A DNA stretch of 64,000 nt from Chitinophaga sp. H8 (GCF_040567655.1 NZ_JBEXAC010000002.1:1488001-1552000), one strand, 5' to 3'. Counted from the stretch's first letter, positions 26,326 to 35,721 are shown. Made by a program: numbers and translations. Notes: a model not told the origin generated them from the sequence alone.

Positions 26326-27200
26326 TTTGCATCAGGCTTACGATTGGCCAGATATACACCACCTAATATAGCCCCCATACATAATACCTGCATCCAGGTG
26401 ATGATTTCACCAGCCAGCAATCCCCAGCCTATTGCTACCACAGGCAAGGCATAAGCCACCATAGAGGCAAAGATGGAGCCCGCCCGCTTGATCAGCATAT
26501 AAAAGAGTACGGCAGCAACAGCAGTTCCCATAATACCCAGGACCATACTCGCACCAAGCGACATCCAGGGAGCCTGAGGCCCGGAGAATAAGTGGAAGAA
26601 CCCGCTGTAGAATAATACCGGCAGGGCAAACAAGCCGCAGAAGAACAACGCAATGGAGCCCAGGTGCAGCGAGCTGAAGCCTTTAAGGTACAGGTGTACC
26701 ATACTGATATTCACCCCATAACAAATAGTCGCTAATACTACCAGCAGGCCATATTGCCAATGATTGTCGGCACTGATGCCTTTGGAAGCAAACAAACAAA
26801 CTACACCCAGCAGTCCCAGCCCCACGCCTACCAGTTGCTGTTTTTTAACCGCCGTACCGAAAAGTGCTGCACCCGAAAGTAATACCATTAATGGTGTTAA
26901 TGCATTCAGGATGCCTGCCAGGGAGCTGTCTATTTTTGTTTCTGCCACGCAAAAAAGATAGGCCGGGATGCCATTGCCCAGAATCCCCGAAAGAATGATC
27001 AGGGGAATTTTGTTAAGGGGCGTTTGCCGGATATACTTAAAGAAGAAGGGCAGTAAGCACGCAGCCGCAGCAACAAGACGTAAGCTGGCTACCTGATAGG
27101 AAGAGAGTCCTTCCATCCCGATTTTCATGAGTATAAATGAGCTGCCCCAGGTGAGGGAAAGCAGCAGGAAGATGCCCCAATAAATGAAACGCTGGTTCAA
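26322..27200 (-). CDS. EamA/DMT-family transporter
   Basis: A ten-helix inner-membrane protein with two EamA repeats: the first starts FIYWGIFLLLSLTWGSSFILM and the second near WQYGLLVVLATICYGVNISM. EamA proteins export amino acids, metabolites or drugs; the substrate cannot be told. The start is unclear: no ATG precedes the first helix. I use the TTG at 27200 (LNQRFIYWG), which places the N-terminus as usual just before helix 1. An upstream TTG at 27251 would add 17 residues that do not look like the family. Confidence 0.85.
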   Translation of the reverse strand: MNQRFIYWGIFLLLSLTWGSSFILMKIGMEGLSSYQVASLRLVAAAACLLPFFFKYIRQTPLNKIPLIILSGILGNGIPAYLFCVAETKIDSSLAGILNALTPLMVLLSGAALFGTAVKKQQLVGVGLGLLGVVCLFASKGISADNHWQYGLLVVLATICYGVNISMVHLYLKGFSSLHLGSIALFFCGLFALPVLFYSGFFHLFSGPQAPWMSLGASMVLGIMGTAVAAVLFYMLIKRAGSIFASMVAYALPVVAIGWGLLAGEIITWMQVLCMGAILGGVYLANRKPDAK

Positions 27201-27320
27201 AATTTGTGTATTTGGCACAGCAAAGGTGCATATATGCCGGCACTCCTGCAAAAAGATTAATAGTCAGGTACAACAAGATAGCGTTGTATTTGTTAAATTT
27301 AATGATAAGCATTTATTGTT

Positions 27321-28064
27321 ATGAGTAAAAAGAGATTGTCGGGGATAAGCACAGAAGCCCCCAAAAAGTTCGATAAAGAGGTCATAAAAGCCGCTACCAC
27401 AGAAATACTAAAAGAACTGGATGAATTGCAAAACCTCCTGTATGCAGAGCATAAATGGAGTGTACTGGTAGTTTTACAAGGTATGGATGCCAGCGGGAAA
27501 GATGGCGCCATCCGGAACGTATTCAGCCCTTTAAATCCATTAGGGGTAAAAGTACAGCCCTTTAAAGCACCTACGGCAGAAGAAGCCAGTCACGATTTCC
27601 TGTGGCGTATTCATCAGCATGTGCCGGCAAAGGGAATGATTCAGATCTTTAACCGTTCTCATTATGAAGATGTGCTGATTCAAAGAGTACATAAATGGAT
27701 AGATGAAAAAACAGTACGGCAACGAATGAGGTCTATCAATGACTTTGAAAGGTTATTAGCGGATAACAATACTGTGGTGCTCAAGTTTTACCTACATATA
27801 TCCAAAGAAGCGCAGTTACAACGGTTAACTGAACGCACTGAAGATCCCCGTAAGATGTGGAAATACAATGATAAGGATCTTGCAGAAGCCAAGCTGTGGA
27901 AGAAGTATATGGAGGCTTATGAAGATGTTTTTCAGGAGTGTAACCGCATTCCATGGATCATTGTGCCGTCAGATAACAACTGGTTTAAAGAGTATATAAT
28001 TGCCAAAACATTGCGGGATGCATTGAAAGAATTGAAGATGAAGTATCCCGCTTTACCAAAATAA
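27321..28064 (+). CDS. polyphosphate kinase 2 family protein
   Basis: A 247-residue single PPK2 domain. It has the Walker A-like GMDASGKDGAIRNVF, the lid-type sequence NRSHYEDVLIQRVH carrying the Walker B-like region, and KFYLHISKEAQLQRL with the downstream DPRKMWKYNDKD. PPK2 enzymes phosphorylate nucleotides with polyphosphate; class (NMP, NDP, or both) cannot be decided by eye, though this length suits class I or III. Cytoplasmic. It lies upstream of mscL with a 78-bp gap and could share a transcript. Confidence 0.9.
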   Translation: MSKKRLSGISTEAPKKFDKEVIKAATTEILKELDELQNLLYAEHKWSVLVVLQGMDASGKDGAIRNVFSPLNPLGVKVQPFKAPTAEEASHDFLWRIHQHVPAKGMIQIFNRSHYEDVLIQRVHKWIDEKTVRQRMRSINDFERLLADNNTVVLKFYLHISKEAQLQRLTERTEDPRKMWKYNDKDLAEAKLWKKYMEAYEDVFQECNRIPWIIVPSDNNWFKEYIIAKTLRDALKELKMKYPALPK

Positions 28065-28142
28065 TACAAGAATAAATTATAAAGCTGTTCACAGGAATAA
28101 CTATTTTCGTTCACTTAAATTCTAACCAATAAATCTTTAAGT

Positions 28143-28574
28143 ATGTCATTCTTAAAAGAATTCAAGGAATTTGCCATGAAAGGCAATGTAATGGATCTGG
28201 CTGTGGGTGTGATCATTGGTGCTGCTTTTGGCAAGATTGTTACCTCACTGGTCGAAAACATTCTGATGCCTATTATTGGTGTTTTCACGGGAGGCGTAAA
28301 CTTTACAGATAAGTTTATCCTGTTGAATGACAGTAAAGGAACGGATTTCCCCTCGCTGGCAAAAGCAAAAGAAGCCGGCGCCCCCGCATTTGCTTATGGT
28401 GCATTTATCCAGAGCGTTTTTGATTTCATCATTATTGCTTTCTGTATCTTCCTGCTGGTTAAATTTATGAATCGGCTTTCCCGCAGCAAAACCGAAGCCC
28501 CGGCTGCACCTCCAGAGCCTACTACACAGGAAAAATTACTGATGGAAATACGCGATACTTTAAAATCAAAGTAA
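28143..28574 (+). CDS. mscL: large-conductance mechanosensitive channel
   Basis: A 143-residue MscL of typical length: N-terminal amphipathic helix [22 protein letters not shown]1 [20 protein letters not shown], a periplasmic loop, TM2 [20 protein letters not shown], and a C-terminal helix bundle ([11 protein letters not shown]) after a Pro/Ala-rich linker. It opens under membrane tension to release solutes during osmotic downshock. Confidence 0.96.
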   Translation: MSFLKEFKEFAMKGNVMDLAVGVIIGAAFGKIVTSLVENILMPIIGVFTGGVNFTDKFILLNDSKGTDFPSLAKAKEAGAPAFAYGAFIQSVFDFIIIAFCIFLLVKFMNRLSRSKTEAPAAPPEPTTQEKLLMEIRDTLKSK

Positions 28575-28626
28575 ACCACAACAGTAATAATATTGTTATC
28601 TCCTTTAATAAAGAGAAGGGGAAGGT

Positions 28627-28634
28627 TATATTTG
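28627..28634 (+). promoter_or_regulatory. -7 promoter element TATATTTG upstream of the first DUF3078 gene
   Basis: TATATTTG, 32 bp before the ATG at 28666. Confidence 0.6.
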
Positions 28635-28665
28635 TATTTAATCTATTACGTTAAAACATATACGG

Positions 28666-29610
28666 ATGAAAAAAATCACTTTATCCATTGCCTGTTGTTT
28701 AATGGCTATTGGTATGGTGCAGGCGCAAAACGACTGGACAAAAAAGTCGAGAGAGGAAATGGCCGGAAAAATCAAGAAGGACGCTAATGATACCACAAAT
28801 TACAGGTGGAAAAAAGGTGCCACCATTAATATAAATATTAACCAGGGCTCTTTGAATAATTGGGCTGCGGGTGGTGATAAGTTTTCGTTTTCATTAGGAT
28901 CCAATTTTACCGCATTTGCCTTCTATAAAAAAGGGAAGAACACCTGGGACAATGTGCTGGATCTGGCCTATGGCTATGTAAACACCACCAGCCTGGGCGG
29001 CCGTAAGAGCGATGACCGTATAGATTTTACCAGTAAGTATGGGTATGACATAGGTAAAAACTGGTATCTGAGTGCGTTGTTCAACATACGTACTCAATTC
29101 ACAGATGGTTATCTGTATCCTGCAGATACTGTGCCTGACCTGGTTTCCCGCTTCTTTTCACCTGCTTACATTTTGCTGTCTCCTGGTCTTGATTACAAAC
29201 CTAATGATGAGTTTTCCTTATTTTTGTCACCGGTTGCTGGCCGTTGGGTAGTTGTAATGGATGATTATCTTGCTGCCAAAGGTAGTTATGGTGTAGATAC
29301 CGGTAAACATGTGAAGTCTGAGTTTGGTGCGTATTTATCGGCTAACTGGAATAAAACCATTGCCAAAAATATTACCTACAAGACAAGATTGGATTTGTAT
29401 TCAGACTATCTTCATAATCCCCAGAATATAGATGTTTTCTGGACGAACGTACTGGCATTGAAGGTAAATAAATACATTTCTGCCAATGTGTCCGTTGATA
29501 TGATTTATGATGATGACGTAAAAGTGTTTGAAAACACTAAAACGGGTGTATTGGGGCCGCGACTACAAATGAAACAGGTAATTGGGGTAGGCTTTTCGGC
29601 CACATTTTAG
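28666..29610 (+). CDS. DUF3078 domain protein, first of two tandem paralogues
   Basis: A 314-residue exported protein (signal MKKITLSIACCLMAIGMVQAQ). The mature part is an outer-membrane-type beta protein of the DUF3078 family: ININQGSLNNWAAGGDKFSF, NTTSLGGRKSDDRIDFTSKY and a C-terminal GPRLQMKQVIGVGFSATF that ends in a terminal aromatic, as in beta-barrels. Function unknown. The next gene encodes a close paralogue, so this is a local duplication. Confidence 0.88.
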   Translation: MKKITLSIACCLMAIGMVQAQNDWTKKSREEMAGKIKKDANDTTNYRWKKGATINININQGSLNNWAAGGDKFSFSLGSNFTAFAFYKKGKNTWDNVLDLAYGYVNTTSLGGRKSDDRIDFTSKYGYDIGKNWYLSALFNIRTQFTDGYLYPADTVPDLVSRFFSPAYILLSPGLDYKPNDEFSLFLSPVAGRWVVVMDDYLAAKGSYGVDTGKHVKSEFGAYLSANWNKTIAKNITYKTRLDLYSDYLHNPQNIDVFWTNVLALKVNKYISANVSVDMIYDDDVKVFENTKTGVLGPRLQMKQVIGVGFSATF

Positions 29611-29698
29611 ATAAACTGGTTGATTGATATTTTTGGAAGCAAACGGAATCATGTTAAGAGTAATCAGTACTCTGCTGAATCTTCCCATCGCAATAACA

Positions 29699-29714
29699 GC
29701 TGTCAGCTGACAGC
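29699..29714. repeat. 16-bp perfect palindrome GCTGTCAGCTGACAGC
   Basis: Self-complementary over its full length, in the spacer between the two DUF3078 genes; operator-like or a folded RNA element. Confidence 0.6.
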
Positions 29715-29736
29715 ATAAAAATATAGCATCACCTGT

Positions 29737-29776
29737 TTACGGCTGTGTACACATCAACCCTGTGTCACAGCCGTAA
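29737..29776 (+). repeat. stem-loop with 15-bp interrupted stem
   Basis: TTACGGCTGTG pairs with CACAGCCGTAA, continued inside by ACAC/GTGT with one bulge. It may end the upstream DUF3078 transcript, though a T-tract is lacking. Confidence 0.6.
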
Positions 29777-29887
29777 GTGTATTTTACAGGTCTGTTGCCC
29801 GACCCTGACTACCTCCCTTCCTATCCATGAAATGATCATTCCCTATTAAGCATAGTGGAAACAGGGTTTGTTGTTAACGGGACAATC

Positions 29888-30883
29888 ATGAAAAGTATGT
29901 TGATGAAAAAAATTGTTTTATCGGTTATTTGTTGTTTGTGTGTTATACAGATGGCACATGCACAGGATGACTGGCTAAGACAAAGCGGGTGGATGAAAAC
30001 CTCCCGTGAAGAAGTGGGCAATAAACTAAAAGAAGCCCGGAAGAAACTGAATAAGGATGGCGATACCATTCAGGTATATTGGCGGAAAGGAGTGGCGTTA
30101 AACGTGATGATTAACCAGGGCTCGCTTACTAACTGGGCTGCGGGAGGAGATCGGTTCTCCTTCTCTATCTCTTCCGGCCTTACTGCTTATTCTTTTTATA
30201 AAGAAGGGCGGAATGCCTGGGATAATATCCTGGACCTGGCTTATGGATATGTAAATACAACAAGTTTAGGGGGGCGTAAAAGCGATGACCGTATAGATTT
30301 TACCAGCAAATATGGTTATGACATAGGGAAAAGCTGGTATCTGAGCGGGCTGCTTAACTTGCGTACCCAGTTTTCGGATGGTTATTTATATGAAACTGAT
30401 ACATTACCCTCTCTTGTATCCCGCTTTTTTTCTCCTGCCTATGCCCTGGCATCCCCTGGTATGGATTTTAAGCCCAATAACGAGTTTTCCCTGTTTATAT
30501 CACCTGTTACAGCCCGCCTGGTGCTGGTGATGGATAAATACCTGTCGTCTATTGGCAGCTATGGCGTAGATACAGGGCGGACTGTAAAAACAGAAATAGG
30601 TGCTTATCTTTCCTTGAACTGGAATAAACAGGTGGCCCAGAATATTAACTATAAAACCAGGTTGGACCTGTTTTCCGATTATAAGCATAATCCGCAGAAT
30701 ATCAATGTATACTGGACTAATGCGCTGGCACTGAAGGTAAATAAATACATTTCTGCCAATGTTTCTGTAGATATGATCTATGATGATAATGTGAAGGTGT
30801 TTGAGAATAAAAAAACAGGTGTACTGGGGCCCCGGCTGCAAATAAAGCAGGTAATCGGCGTAGGGCTTACAGTATCCTTCTGA
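29888..30883 (+). CDS. DUF3078 domain protein, second tandem paralogue
   Basis: A 331-residue protein from the ATG at 29888; a longer frame from 29855 would put eleven non-signal residues ahead of the signal peptide (MKKIVLSVICCLCVIQMAHAQ). It follows the first copy closely through NQGSLTNWAAGGDRFSF, NTTSLGGRKSDDRIDFTSKY, GYDIGKSWYLSGLLNLRTQF, NKYISANVSVDMIYDD and GPRLQIKQVIGVGLTVSF. It differs mainly by an extra basic insertion near the N-terminus (KLKEARKKLNKDGDTIQ). A paralogous outer-membrane or surface protein of unknown function. Confidence 0.88.
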   Translation: MKSMLMKKIVLSVICCLCVIQMAHAQDDWLRQSGWMKTSREEVGNKLKEARKKLNKDGDTIQVYWRKGVALNVMINQGSLTNWAAGGDRFSFSISSGLTAYSFYKEGRNAWDNILDLAYGYVNTTSLGGRKSDDRIDFTSKYGYDIGKSWYLSGLLNLRTQFSDGYLYETDTLPSLVSRFFSPAYALASPGMDFKPNNEFSLFISPVTARLVLVMDKYLSSIGSYGVDTGRTVKTEIGAYLSLNWNKQVAQNINYKTRLDLFSDYKHNPQNINVYWTNALALKVNKYISANVSVDMIYDDNVKVFENKKTGVLGPRLQIKQVIGVGLTVSF

Positions 30884-30953
30884 TTACTGGGAATTTGCTT
30901 ATTTTTGGTATAGTTGGTGATGCCAGCTTAAATAATCCTAATCTACTTAATCA

Positions 30954-31748
30954 GTGAGCGAACAACAGCCGATATACAAAATAACATTACCGCAGTTTGA
31001 AGGTCCTTTTGACCTGTTGCTGTTTTTTATAGAACGCGACGAACTGGATATCTACAACATTCCCATCACTACCATTACCAACGATTTCCTGGATTATATA
31101 CACCATATAGAATCCCTGAATATAGAACTGGCTAGTGAGTTTATCCTGTTTGTATCCACGTTGATGCGTATTAAGGCTAAAATGCTGATACCGCGTAAGG
31201 AAGTGGATGAGCAGGGTAATGAAATAGATCCCCGTCTGGAACTGATAGATAAGATTCTGGAATATAAGCGCTACAAACAGGCCGCAGCAGAACTTGCCGA
31301 AAAAGAGGCGGAACGGATGCTCCAGATAAAAAGGGGGAATATTGCACGGGAACTTACCATTATCGGGGAAGTGACCAGCGAGGGAACAGAAGTACAGACC
31401 CTTACCTTGTTTAAGCTGACCAAAACCTTTGAAAAGGTGATGCAGCGGATGAAAGAGCGGGATAATAAGCCCCAGCACGTGGTGTACAAATACGACTATA
31501 CCATGGAAGGAGCACGTGAATACATGATTGACCTGGCAAGGGAAGAAAAGACCCTGGCCTTTGAAAAGATATTTGACCATTGTAAAGACCGGGTACATGC
31601 CATTTTTCTCTTCCTGAGTATGCTGGAGTTGGTTCAGATGAAGTATTTAGGTATCATGGTAGGAGAAGGCAGAAATAATTTTATTATTGATTATATAGAC
31701 CCTTCTGAAAGGGAGGAAGAAGTAGCAGGCGTGTTTGATGGCAGATAA
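30954..31748 (+). CDS. scpA: segregation and condensation protein A
   Basis: A 264-residue kleisin of the bacterial SMC-ScpAB condensin. It starts with GTG. The N-terminal SMC-neck binding part is intact (KITLPQFEGPFDLLLFFIER, LDIYNIPITTITNDFL, ELASEFILFVSTLMRIKAKML), and the C-terminal winged helix reads VHAIFLFLSMLELVQMKYLG. The 3' end overlaps the next gene by 11 bp. scpB and smc are not in the window. Confidence 0.94.
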   Translation: MSEQQPIYKITLPQFEGPFDLLLFFIERDELDIYNIPITTITNDFLDYIHHIESLNIELASEFILFVSTLMRIKAKMLIPRKEVDEQGNEIDPRLELIDKILEYKRYKQAAAELAEKEAERMLQIKRGNIARELTIIGEVTSEGTEVQTLTLFKLTKTFEKVMQRMKERDNKPQHVVYKYDYTMEGAREYMIDLAREEKTLAFEKIFDHCKDRVHAIFLFLSMLELVQMKYLGIMVGEGRNNFIIDYIDPSEREEEVAGVFDGR

Positions 31749-32634
31749 ACGTAACCATATAGAAATGGTATCCTTACCGGCATATGCACATGCTGCTCCC
31801 GGTTTTGTGGTATCCGGCCTTTGCGAACTGGGAGAAGACTTCTTCGAATGTAATACTGCTCCCCACCGGCACGATTTTTACACTATTTATTGGATCAAAA
31901 AGGGGAAACTGGTGCATACCATTGATACGGTTACGCACGAGGTGAAAAAGAATACCCTGTTTTTCCTCGCCCCGGGGCAAGTACATAAAATGACCTTCAG
32001 CGAAAAGGTGGAAGGTTATATGATCGCTTTTCAGGATGCATTTATGTGCCTGAAAGACCAGTCGCAGGTATCGGGTATTAACTCCGGCTTGTTCTTTAAT
32101 AACCAGTTCAGCAGTGTCATTACCCTGGATAGTGAACAGGAAAAGGATTTTGAAGCATTGGTGATAATGATGATGAAAGAGCTGGCATTACGCGAACCTG
32201 ATTACGAAACAGCCGTACATGGATTACTAAGGTATTTCCTGGTACTGGCATCCCGTATTAAAGGCAACAGTGTTATCATCACCCCTGAACAGCATGTAGC
32301 CCATAACAGCTCTATATTTCTCAGGTTTAAGAATCTGATAGAAGAAAAATATAAGGAACTGAAGAATGTTTCTGATTATGCTGATCTGCTACACATCAAG
32401 CCGGTACTATTGAATGAAATCAGTAAACAATTGTCCGGCATTACAGCAGGAGAACATATCCGCAACCGGATCATACTGGAAGCCCAGCGTTACTTATTTA
32501 ATACAGACCTTTCCGCTAAAGAAATAGCTTACGACCTCGGATTTGATGATCCCCACTATTTTAGCCGCTTTTTTAAGAAATACACAAATCAAAGCCCTTC
32601 TGAATTTAAGGAGCTTTCCCGTACAGGGGTATAA
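31738..32634 (+). CDS. AraC-family transcriptional regulator
   Basis: A 298-residue regulator from ATG 31738, overlapping the end of scpA. The N-terminal half is a cupin-like effector domain (HRHDFYTIYWIKKGKL, KNTLFFLAPGQVHKM). The C-terminal AraC motifs are clear: LKNVSDYADLLHIKPVLLNE and LSAKEIAYDLGFDDPHYFSRFFKKY. Downstream lie a pirin, YceI, OsmC and another pirin, so it may control that oxidative-stress group; this is inferred from position only. Ligand unknown. Confidence 0.9.
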   Translation: MADKRNHIEMVSLPAYAHAAPGFVVSGLCELGEDFFECNTAPHRHDFYTIYWIKKGKLVHTIDTVTHEVKKNTLFFLAPGQVHKMTFSEKVEGYMIAFQDAFMCLKDQSQVSGINSGLFFNNQFSSVITLDSEQEKDFEALVIMMMKELALREPDYETAVHGLLRYFLVLASRIKGNSVIITPEQHVAHNSSIFLRFKNLIEEKYKELKNVSDYADLLHIKPVLLNEISKQLSGITAGEHIRNRIILEAQRYLFNTDLSAKEIAYDLGFDDPHYFSRFFKKYTNQSPSEFKELSRTGV

Positions 32635-32697
32635 AACCACAAAAAATAGTCCATCACTTACTATGTTTTATCCATTCCATTTAGATGTTGTAACATG

Positions 32698-32705
32698 TAA
32701 TTTTG
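32698..32705 (+). promoter_or_regulatory. -7 promoter element TAATTTTG upstream of the first pirin
   Basis: TAATTTTG, 23 bp before the ATG at 32729; TTG triplets occur in the preceding 30 bp. Confidence 0.55.
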
Positions 32706-32728
32706 TGTTGTAATCAGGAGGATAACAC

Positions 32729-33604
32729 ATGAAAAACAACATAAAACAAGTAAAAGAGGTATTTAAAGCACCCAGTCCTCATCTGGTAGGTGATGGATTC
32801 CGGGTACAGAATCTTTTCCCTAATGGTAACAGGCTGGGAAAAAGGTTAAGTCCGTTCTTTTTACTGGATTATGCGGCTCCGGCTTACTTTCCACCAGTTA
32901 CCCGGCCTCGTGGGGTAGATCAACACCCTCATCGTGGTTTTGAAACGGTGACTGTAGTATACCAGGGGGAACTGACACACCGGGACTCTGCCGGTAATTC
33001 CGGAACTATATCAGCTGGTGATGTGCAATGGATGACCGCAGCTTCCGGTATTGTACATGAAGAAAAACATACAGAAGCATTTAGTAGAAAAGGAGGCACT
33101 ATAGAAATGGCCCAGCTGTGGGTAAATCTGCCGAGCGCGCACAAAATGTCTAAACCAGGGTATCAAACCCTGTTAAAGGATCAGATTCCTGTGGTGAGTA
33201 TCGGAGAAGGAAGCCATGTAAGGGTAATTGCTGGTGATTTTAATGGCAATAAAGGCCCTGCAAGTACTTTCTCGCCAGTAAACCTGTGGGATGTGCAGCT
33301 TAAAGCTGGACAAAGTGTTACGCTTCCTTTGCCGGATAAATACAATACCGGTATAGTAGTTACCCATGGAAAAGCCAGCTTCAACAATACACATACTGTT
33401 GGATCAATAGAGATGGTTTTGTTTGATACTGATGGTGATCATGTAACGGTAACGGCCATATCTGATACAACTTTACTGGTACTGAATGGCGAGGCGATTG
33501 ATGAGCCTATATTTTCTTATGGTCCTTTTGTGATGAATACACAGGAAGAAATTACTGCTGCTATCAATGATTATAATGAAGGCAGAATGGGATATATAAA
33601 ATAA
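32729..33604 (+). CDS. pirin family protein
   Basis: A 291-residue double-cupin protein of the full pirin type. The N-terminal cupin carries the metal-binding set: DQHPHRGFETVT gives two His, GIVHEEKHTE the third His and a Glu. The second cupin follows from about residue 170 (NLWDVQLKAGQSVTL, closing with FGPFVMNTQEEI-like YGPFVMNTQEEI). Pirins bind Fe and act as quercetinase-like dioxygenases or redox-sensing regulators. It is followed 34 bp later by YceI, probably co-transcribed. Confidence 0.92.
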   Translation: MKNNIKQVKEVFKAPSPHLVGDGFRVQNLFPNGNRLGKRLSPFFLLDYAAPAYFPPVTRPRGVDQHPHRGFETVTVVYQGELTHRDSAGNSGTISAGDVQWMTAASGIVHEEKHTEAFSRKGGTIEMAQLWVNLPSAHKMSKPGYQTLLKDQIPVVSIGEGSHVRVIAGDFNGNKGPASTFSPVNLWDVQLKAGQSVTLPLPDKYNTGIVVTHGKASFNNTHTVGSIEMVLFDTDGDHVTVTAISDTTLLVLNGEAIDEPIFSYGPFVMNTQEEITAAINDYNEGRMGYIK

Positions 33605-33638
33605 AAAAACATTCACTTAACTAATAAACTAATAAAAA

Positions 33639-34163
33639 ATGACAACCTGGAAAATTGATCCTTCACACAGTGATGTATTATTTAAGGTAAAACACCTGAT
33701 GATCACTACCGTAACCGGCCAGTTCAGCAGTTTTGATGGTACTATGCAAACTGCCGGTGATGATTTTTCAAATGCTAATATCAGCTTCAGTGCTGATGTA
33801 GATAGCATTTCTACTAAAAATGAACAACGTGACCAGCACCTGAAAGCTGATGATTTCTTTGCTGCAGCGCAATATCCTAAGCTGACCTTTGTTTCTAAGG
33901 AAGTAAAGAAGCTGGATGAAGAAAACTATAAACTGATTGGTGATCTTACTATCCGTGATCATACACGTACTGTTGAACTAAGTGTGGAATACGGCGGTAC
34001 GATGGTAGATCCTTATGGACAAACCAAGGCTGGTTTTGAACTGAGTGGTAAGATTAATCGTAAGGACTTTGGTTTAACGTTTACTGCTACTACTGAAACC
34101 GGTGGTATTGTACTGAGTGATGAAGTGAAATTACTAGCCAGTGTACAATTGGTGAAACAATAA
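33639..34163 (+). CDS. YceI family protein
   Basis: A 174-residue lipocalin-like beta-barrel without a signal peptide. It starts with WKIDPSHSDVLFKVKHLMIT, then FSSFDGTM, DFFAAAQYPKLTFVSKEVKK, DLTIRDHTRTVELSVEY and ends INRKDFGLTF. YceI proteins bind isoprenoid-like lipids (polyprenyl pyrophosphate) and are often linked to stress. Cytoplasmic versions like this are common in Bacteroidota. It sits between pirin and OsmC genes. Confidence 0.93.
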   Translation: MTTWKIDPSHSDVLFKVKHLMITTVTGQFSSFDGTMQTAGDDFSNANISFSADVDSISTKNEQRDQHLKADDFFAAAQYPKLTFVSKEVKKLDEENYKLIGDLTIRDHTRTVELSVEYGGTMVDPYGQTKAGFELSGKINRKDFGLTFTATTETGGIVLSDEVKLLASVQLVKQ

Positions 34164-34340
34164 TAAACGGGTCTGACGGCTTATGAGATGCCGTAAGGTG
34201 AAGATAAAAGGGTAACAGTGGGACCTGGCAACGTGAAAGCATGAAAACAAAAGATAGGTGTAATTTTTAGCATAGAGGAGAAGAAATAGGTTTTTGTACG
34301 CTTTAGTTAAGGTGAAGCAGGAAACTGCCAGGAGGATGTA

Positions 34341-34372
34341 AAGCCGGACAATATATATTGTCCGGCTTTTTT
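34341..34372 (+). terminator. intrinsic terminator: 28-bp perfect palindrome plus T-tract
   Basis: AAGCCGGACAATAT and ATATTGTCCGGCTT form a perfect 14+14 palindrome followed by TTTT. The rest of the 332-bp space 34164-34495 shows no gene, only short imperfect stems. Confidence 0.9.
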
Positions 34373-34495
34373 ATTACAATACATGAACTTATTGTTAAAG
34401 CGAAACTGTCAGATAGAATAGGTATAGCACATCCAGGAAAAAAATAGTACTTTCATTATCCGCAATCCATTTTTCACATTTCAAAATAATTAAGC

Positions 34496-34909
34496 ATGAA
34501 AAGATCTGCATCTGCCAACTGGCAGGGAACCGGTAAAGAAGGTAAAGGAACCGTTAGTACACAAACGGGCGTGTTAAGTAATACCCCTTATTCTTTTACC
34601 AGCCGCTTTGAAGATGGTGCCGGTACTAATCCGGAAGAATTAATTGCTGCCGCACATGCGGGTTGTTTTACCATGAAACTGAGCTTTGTAATCAGTGCTG
34701 CGGGTCTTACACCTGGTAACATTGACACCAGCTGCACTATTACTTTTGAGAATGGTGCTATTACAGAAAGTCACCTGGTTGTAAAGGCAAGTGTACCAGG
34801 ATTGGACAGCGCTAAATTTGCTGAAATGGCAGCAGATGCTAAGGCTAATTGTCCGATATCAAAGCTGTTGAATACCAACATCACGATGGAAGCAGCGCTG
34901 GTTAGCTAA
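34496..34909 (+). CDS. OsmC family protein
   Basis: A 137-residue OsmC/Ohr-type thiol peroxidase. The redox cysteines are present: Cys58 in [19 protein letters not shown] and Cys119 in [14 protein letters not shown], at the expected distance. The N-terminal strand region ([18 protein letters not shown]) is typical of OsmC. It reduces organic hydroperoxides. It has its own upstream space but lies in the pirin/YceI cluster. Confidence 0.93.
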   Translation: MKRSASANWQGTGKEGKGTVSTQTGVLSNTPYSFTSRFEDGAGTNPEELIAAAHAGCFTMKLSFVISAAGLTPGNIDTSCTITFENGAITESHLVVKASVPGLDSAKFAEMAADAKANCPISKLLNTNITMEAALVS

Positions 34910-35004
34910 AATTAGTCCATCCTTTTTTACATTCGATCCATTGATATGCACGGCTTGTTATACGAACTTTGTGTAACAAACAATAAAATAACAAGGAGTG
35001 CAAT

Positions 35005-35721
35005 ATGAAAAAAGTAATTCACCGTGCAGATAGCCGCGGATATGCTAATCACAACTGGTTACAAAGCTATCATACATTTAGTTTTGCGGGGTATTATAAC
35101 CCTGAGCGTATTCATTTTGGTGCATTGCGTGTACTGAATGATGATGTGGTAAAGGGTGGTATGGGCTTTGGCGCGCACCCGCATGATAATATGGAAATTG
35201 TATCTATTCCATTAAGAGGAGAGCTGGAGCACAAGGATTCTACCGGCCGCAATGAGATTATTCATCAGCATGATGTACAGATCATGAGTGCGGGTAGCGG
35301 TATTCAGCACTCTGAATATAATGCATCTAAAACGGAGCCTGTCAATTTCCTGCAAATATGGGTATTCCCTAAACTGCGGGATATTACTCCCCGTTATCAG
35401 CAACAAGCTTTTAATCCTGCAGATCGTAATAATAAACTGCAGGTAGTGGTATCTCCGGAGCAGGATAGCGGTGTGTTGTGGATTAATCAGGATGCCTGGT
35501 TCTCTTTAGGTAAATTTGATGCAGGTGAAAAATTAAGTCTTACACCTAAGATGAAAGACCAGGGAAGTTACCTGTTTTTGTTGGATGGAGAATTGCAGGT
35601 AGGTGATGAAATACTCACTAAAAGAGATGCCATCGGGCTCTCTGATTTTGAAAAAATTGATGTCACTGTGTTAAAACCGGCAGAGTTTTTGTTGATAGAT
35701 GTACCTATGAATCTATCATAA
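35005..35721 (+). CDS. pirin family protein (YhhW-like)
   Basis: A 238-residue pirin of the shorter YhhW type: GFGAHPHDNMEIVSIPLRGE gives two metal-binding His, and SAGSGIQHSEYNAS the third His and the Glu. WLQSYHTFSFAGYYNPERIHFG is the family opening. E. coli YhhW degrades quercetin. It is a second, non-identical pirin within 2.5 kb of the first, which suggests parallel roles. Confidence 0.93.
   Translation: MKKVIHRADSRGYANHNWLQSYHTFSFAGYYNPERIHFGALRVLNDDVVKGGMGFGAHPHDNMEIVSIPLRGELEHKDSTGRNEIIHQHDVQIMSAGSGIQHSEYNASKTEPVNFLQIWVFPKLRDITPRYQQQAFNPADRNNKLQVVVSPEQDSGVLWINQDAWFSLGKFDAGEKLSLTPKMKDQGSYLFLLDGELQVGDEILTKRDAIGLSDFEKIDVTVLKPAEFLLIDVPMNLS

Noticed and set aside
34164..34495. Riboswitch in the spacer before the OsmC gene
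   Set aside because: Short stems exist, but the strong palindromic terminator at 34341-34372 explains most of the structure; no known aptamer core is visible.
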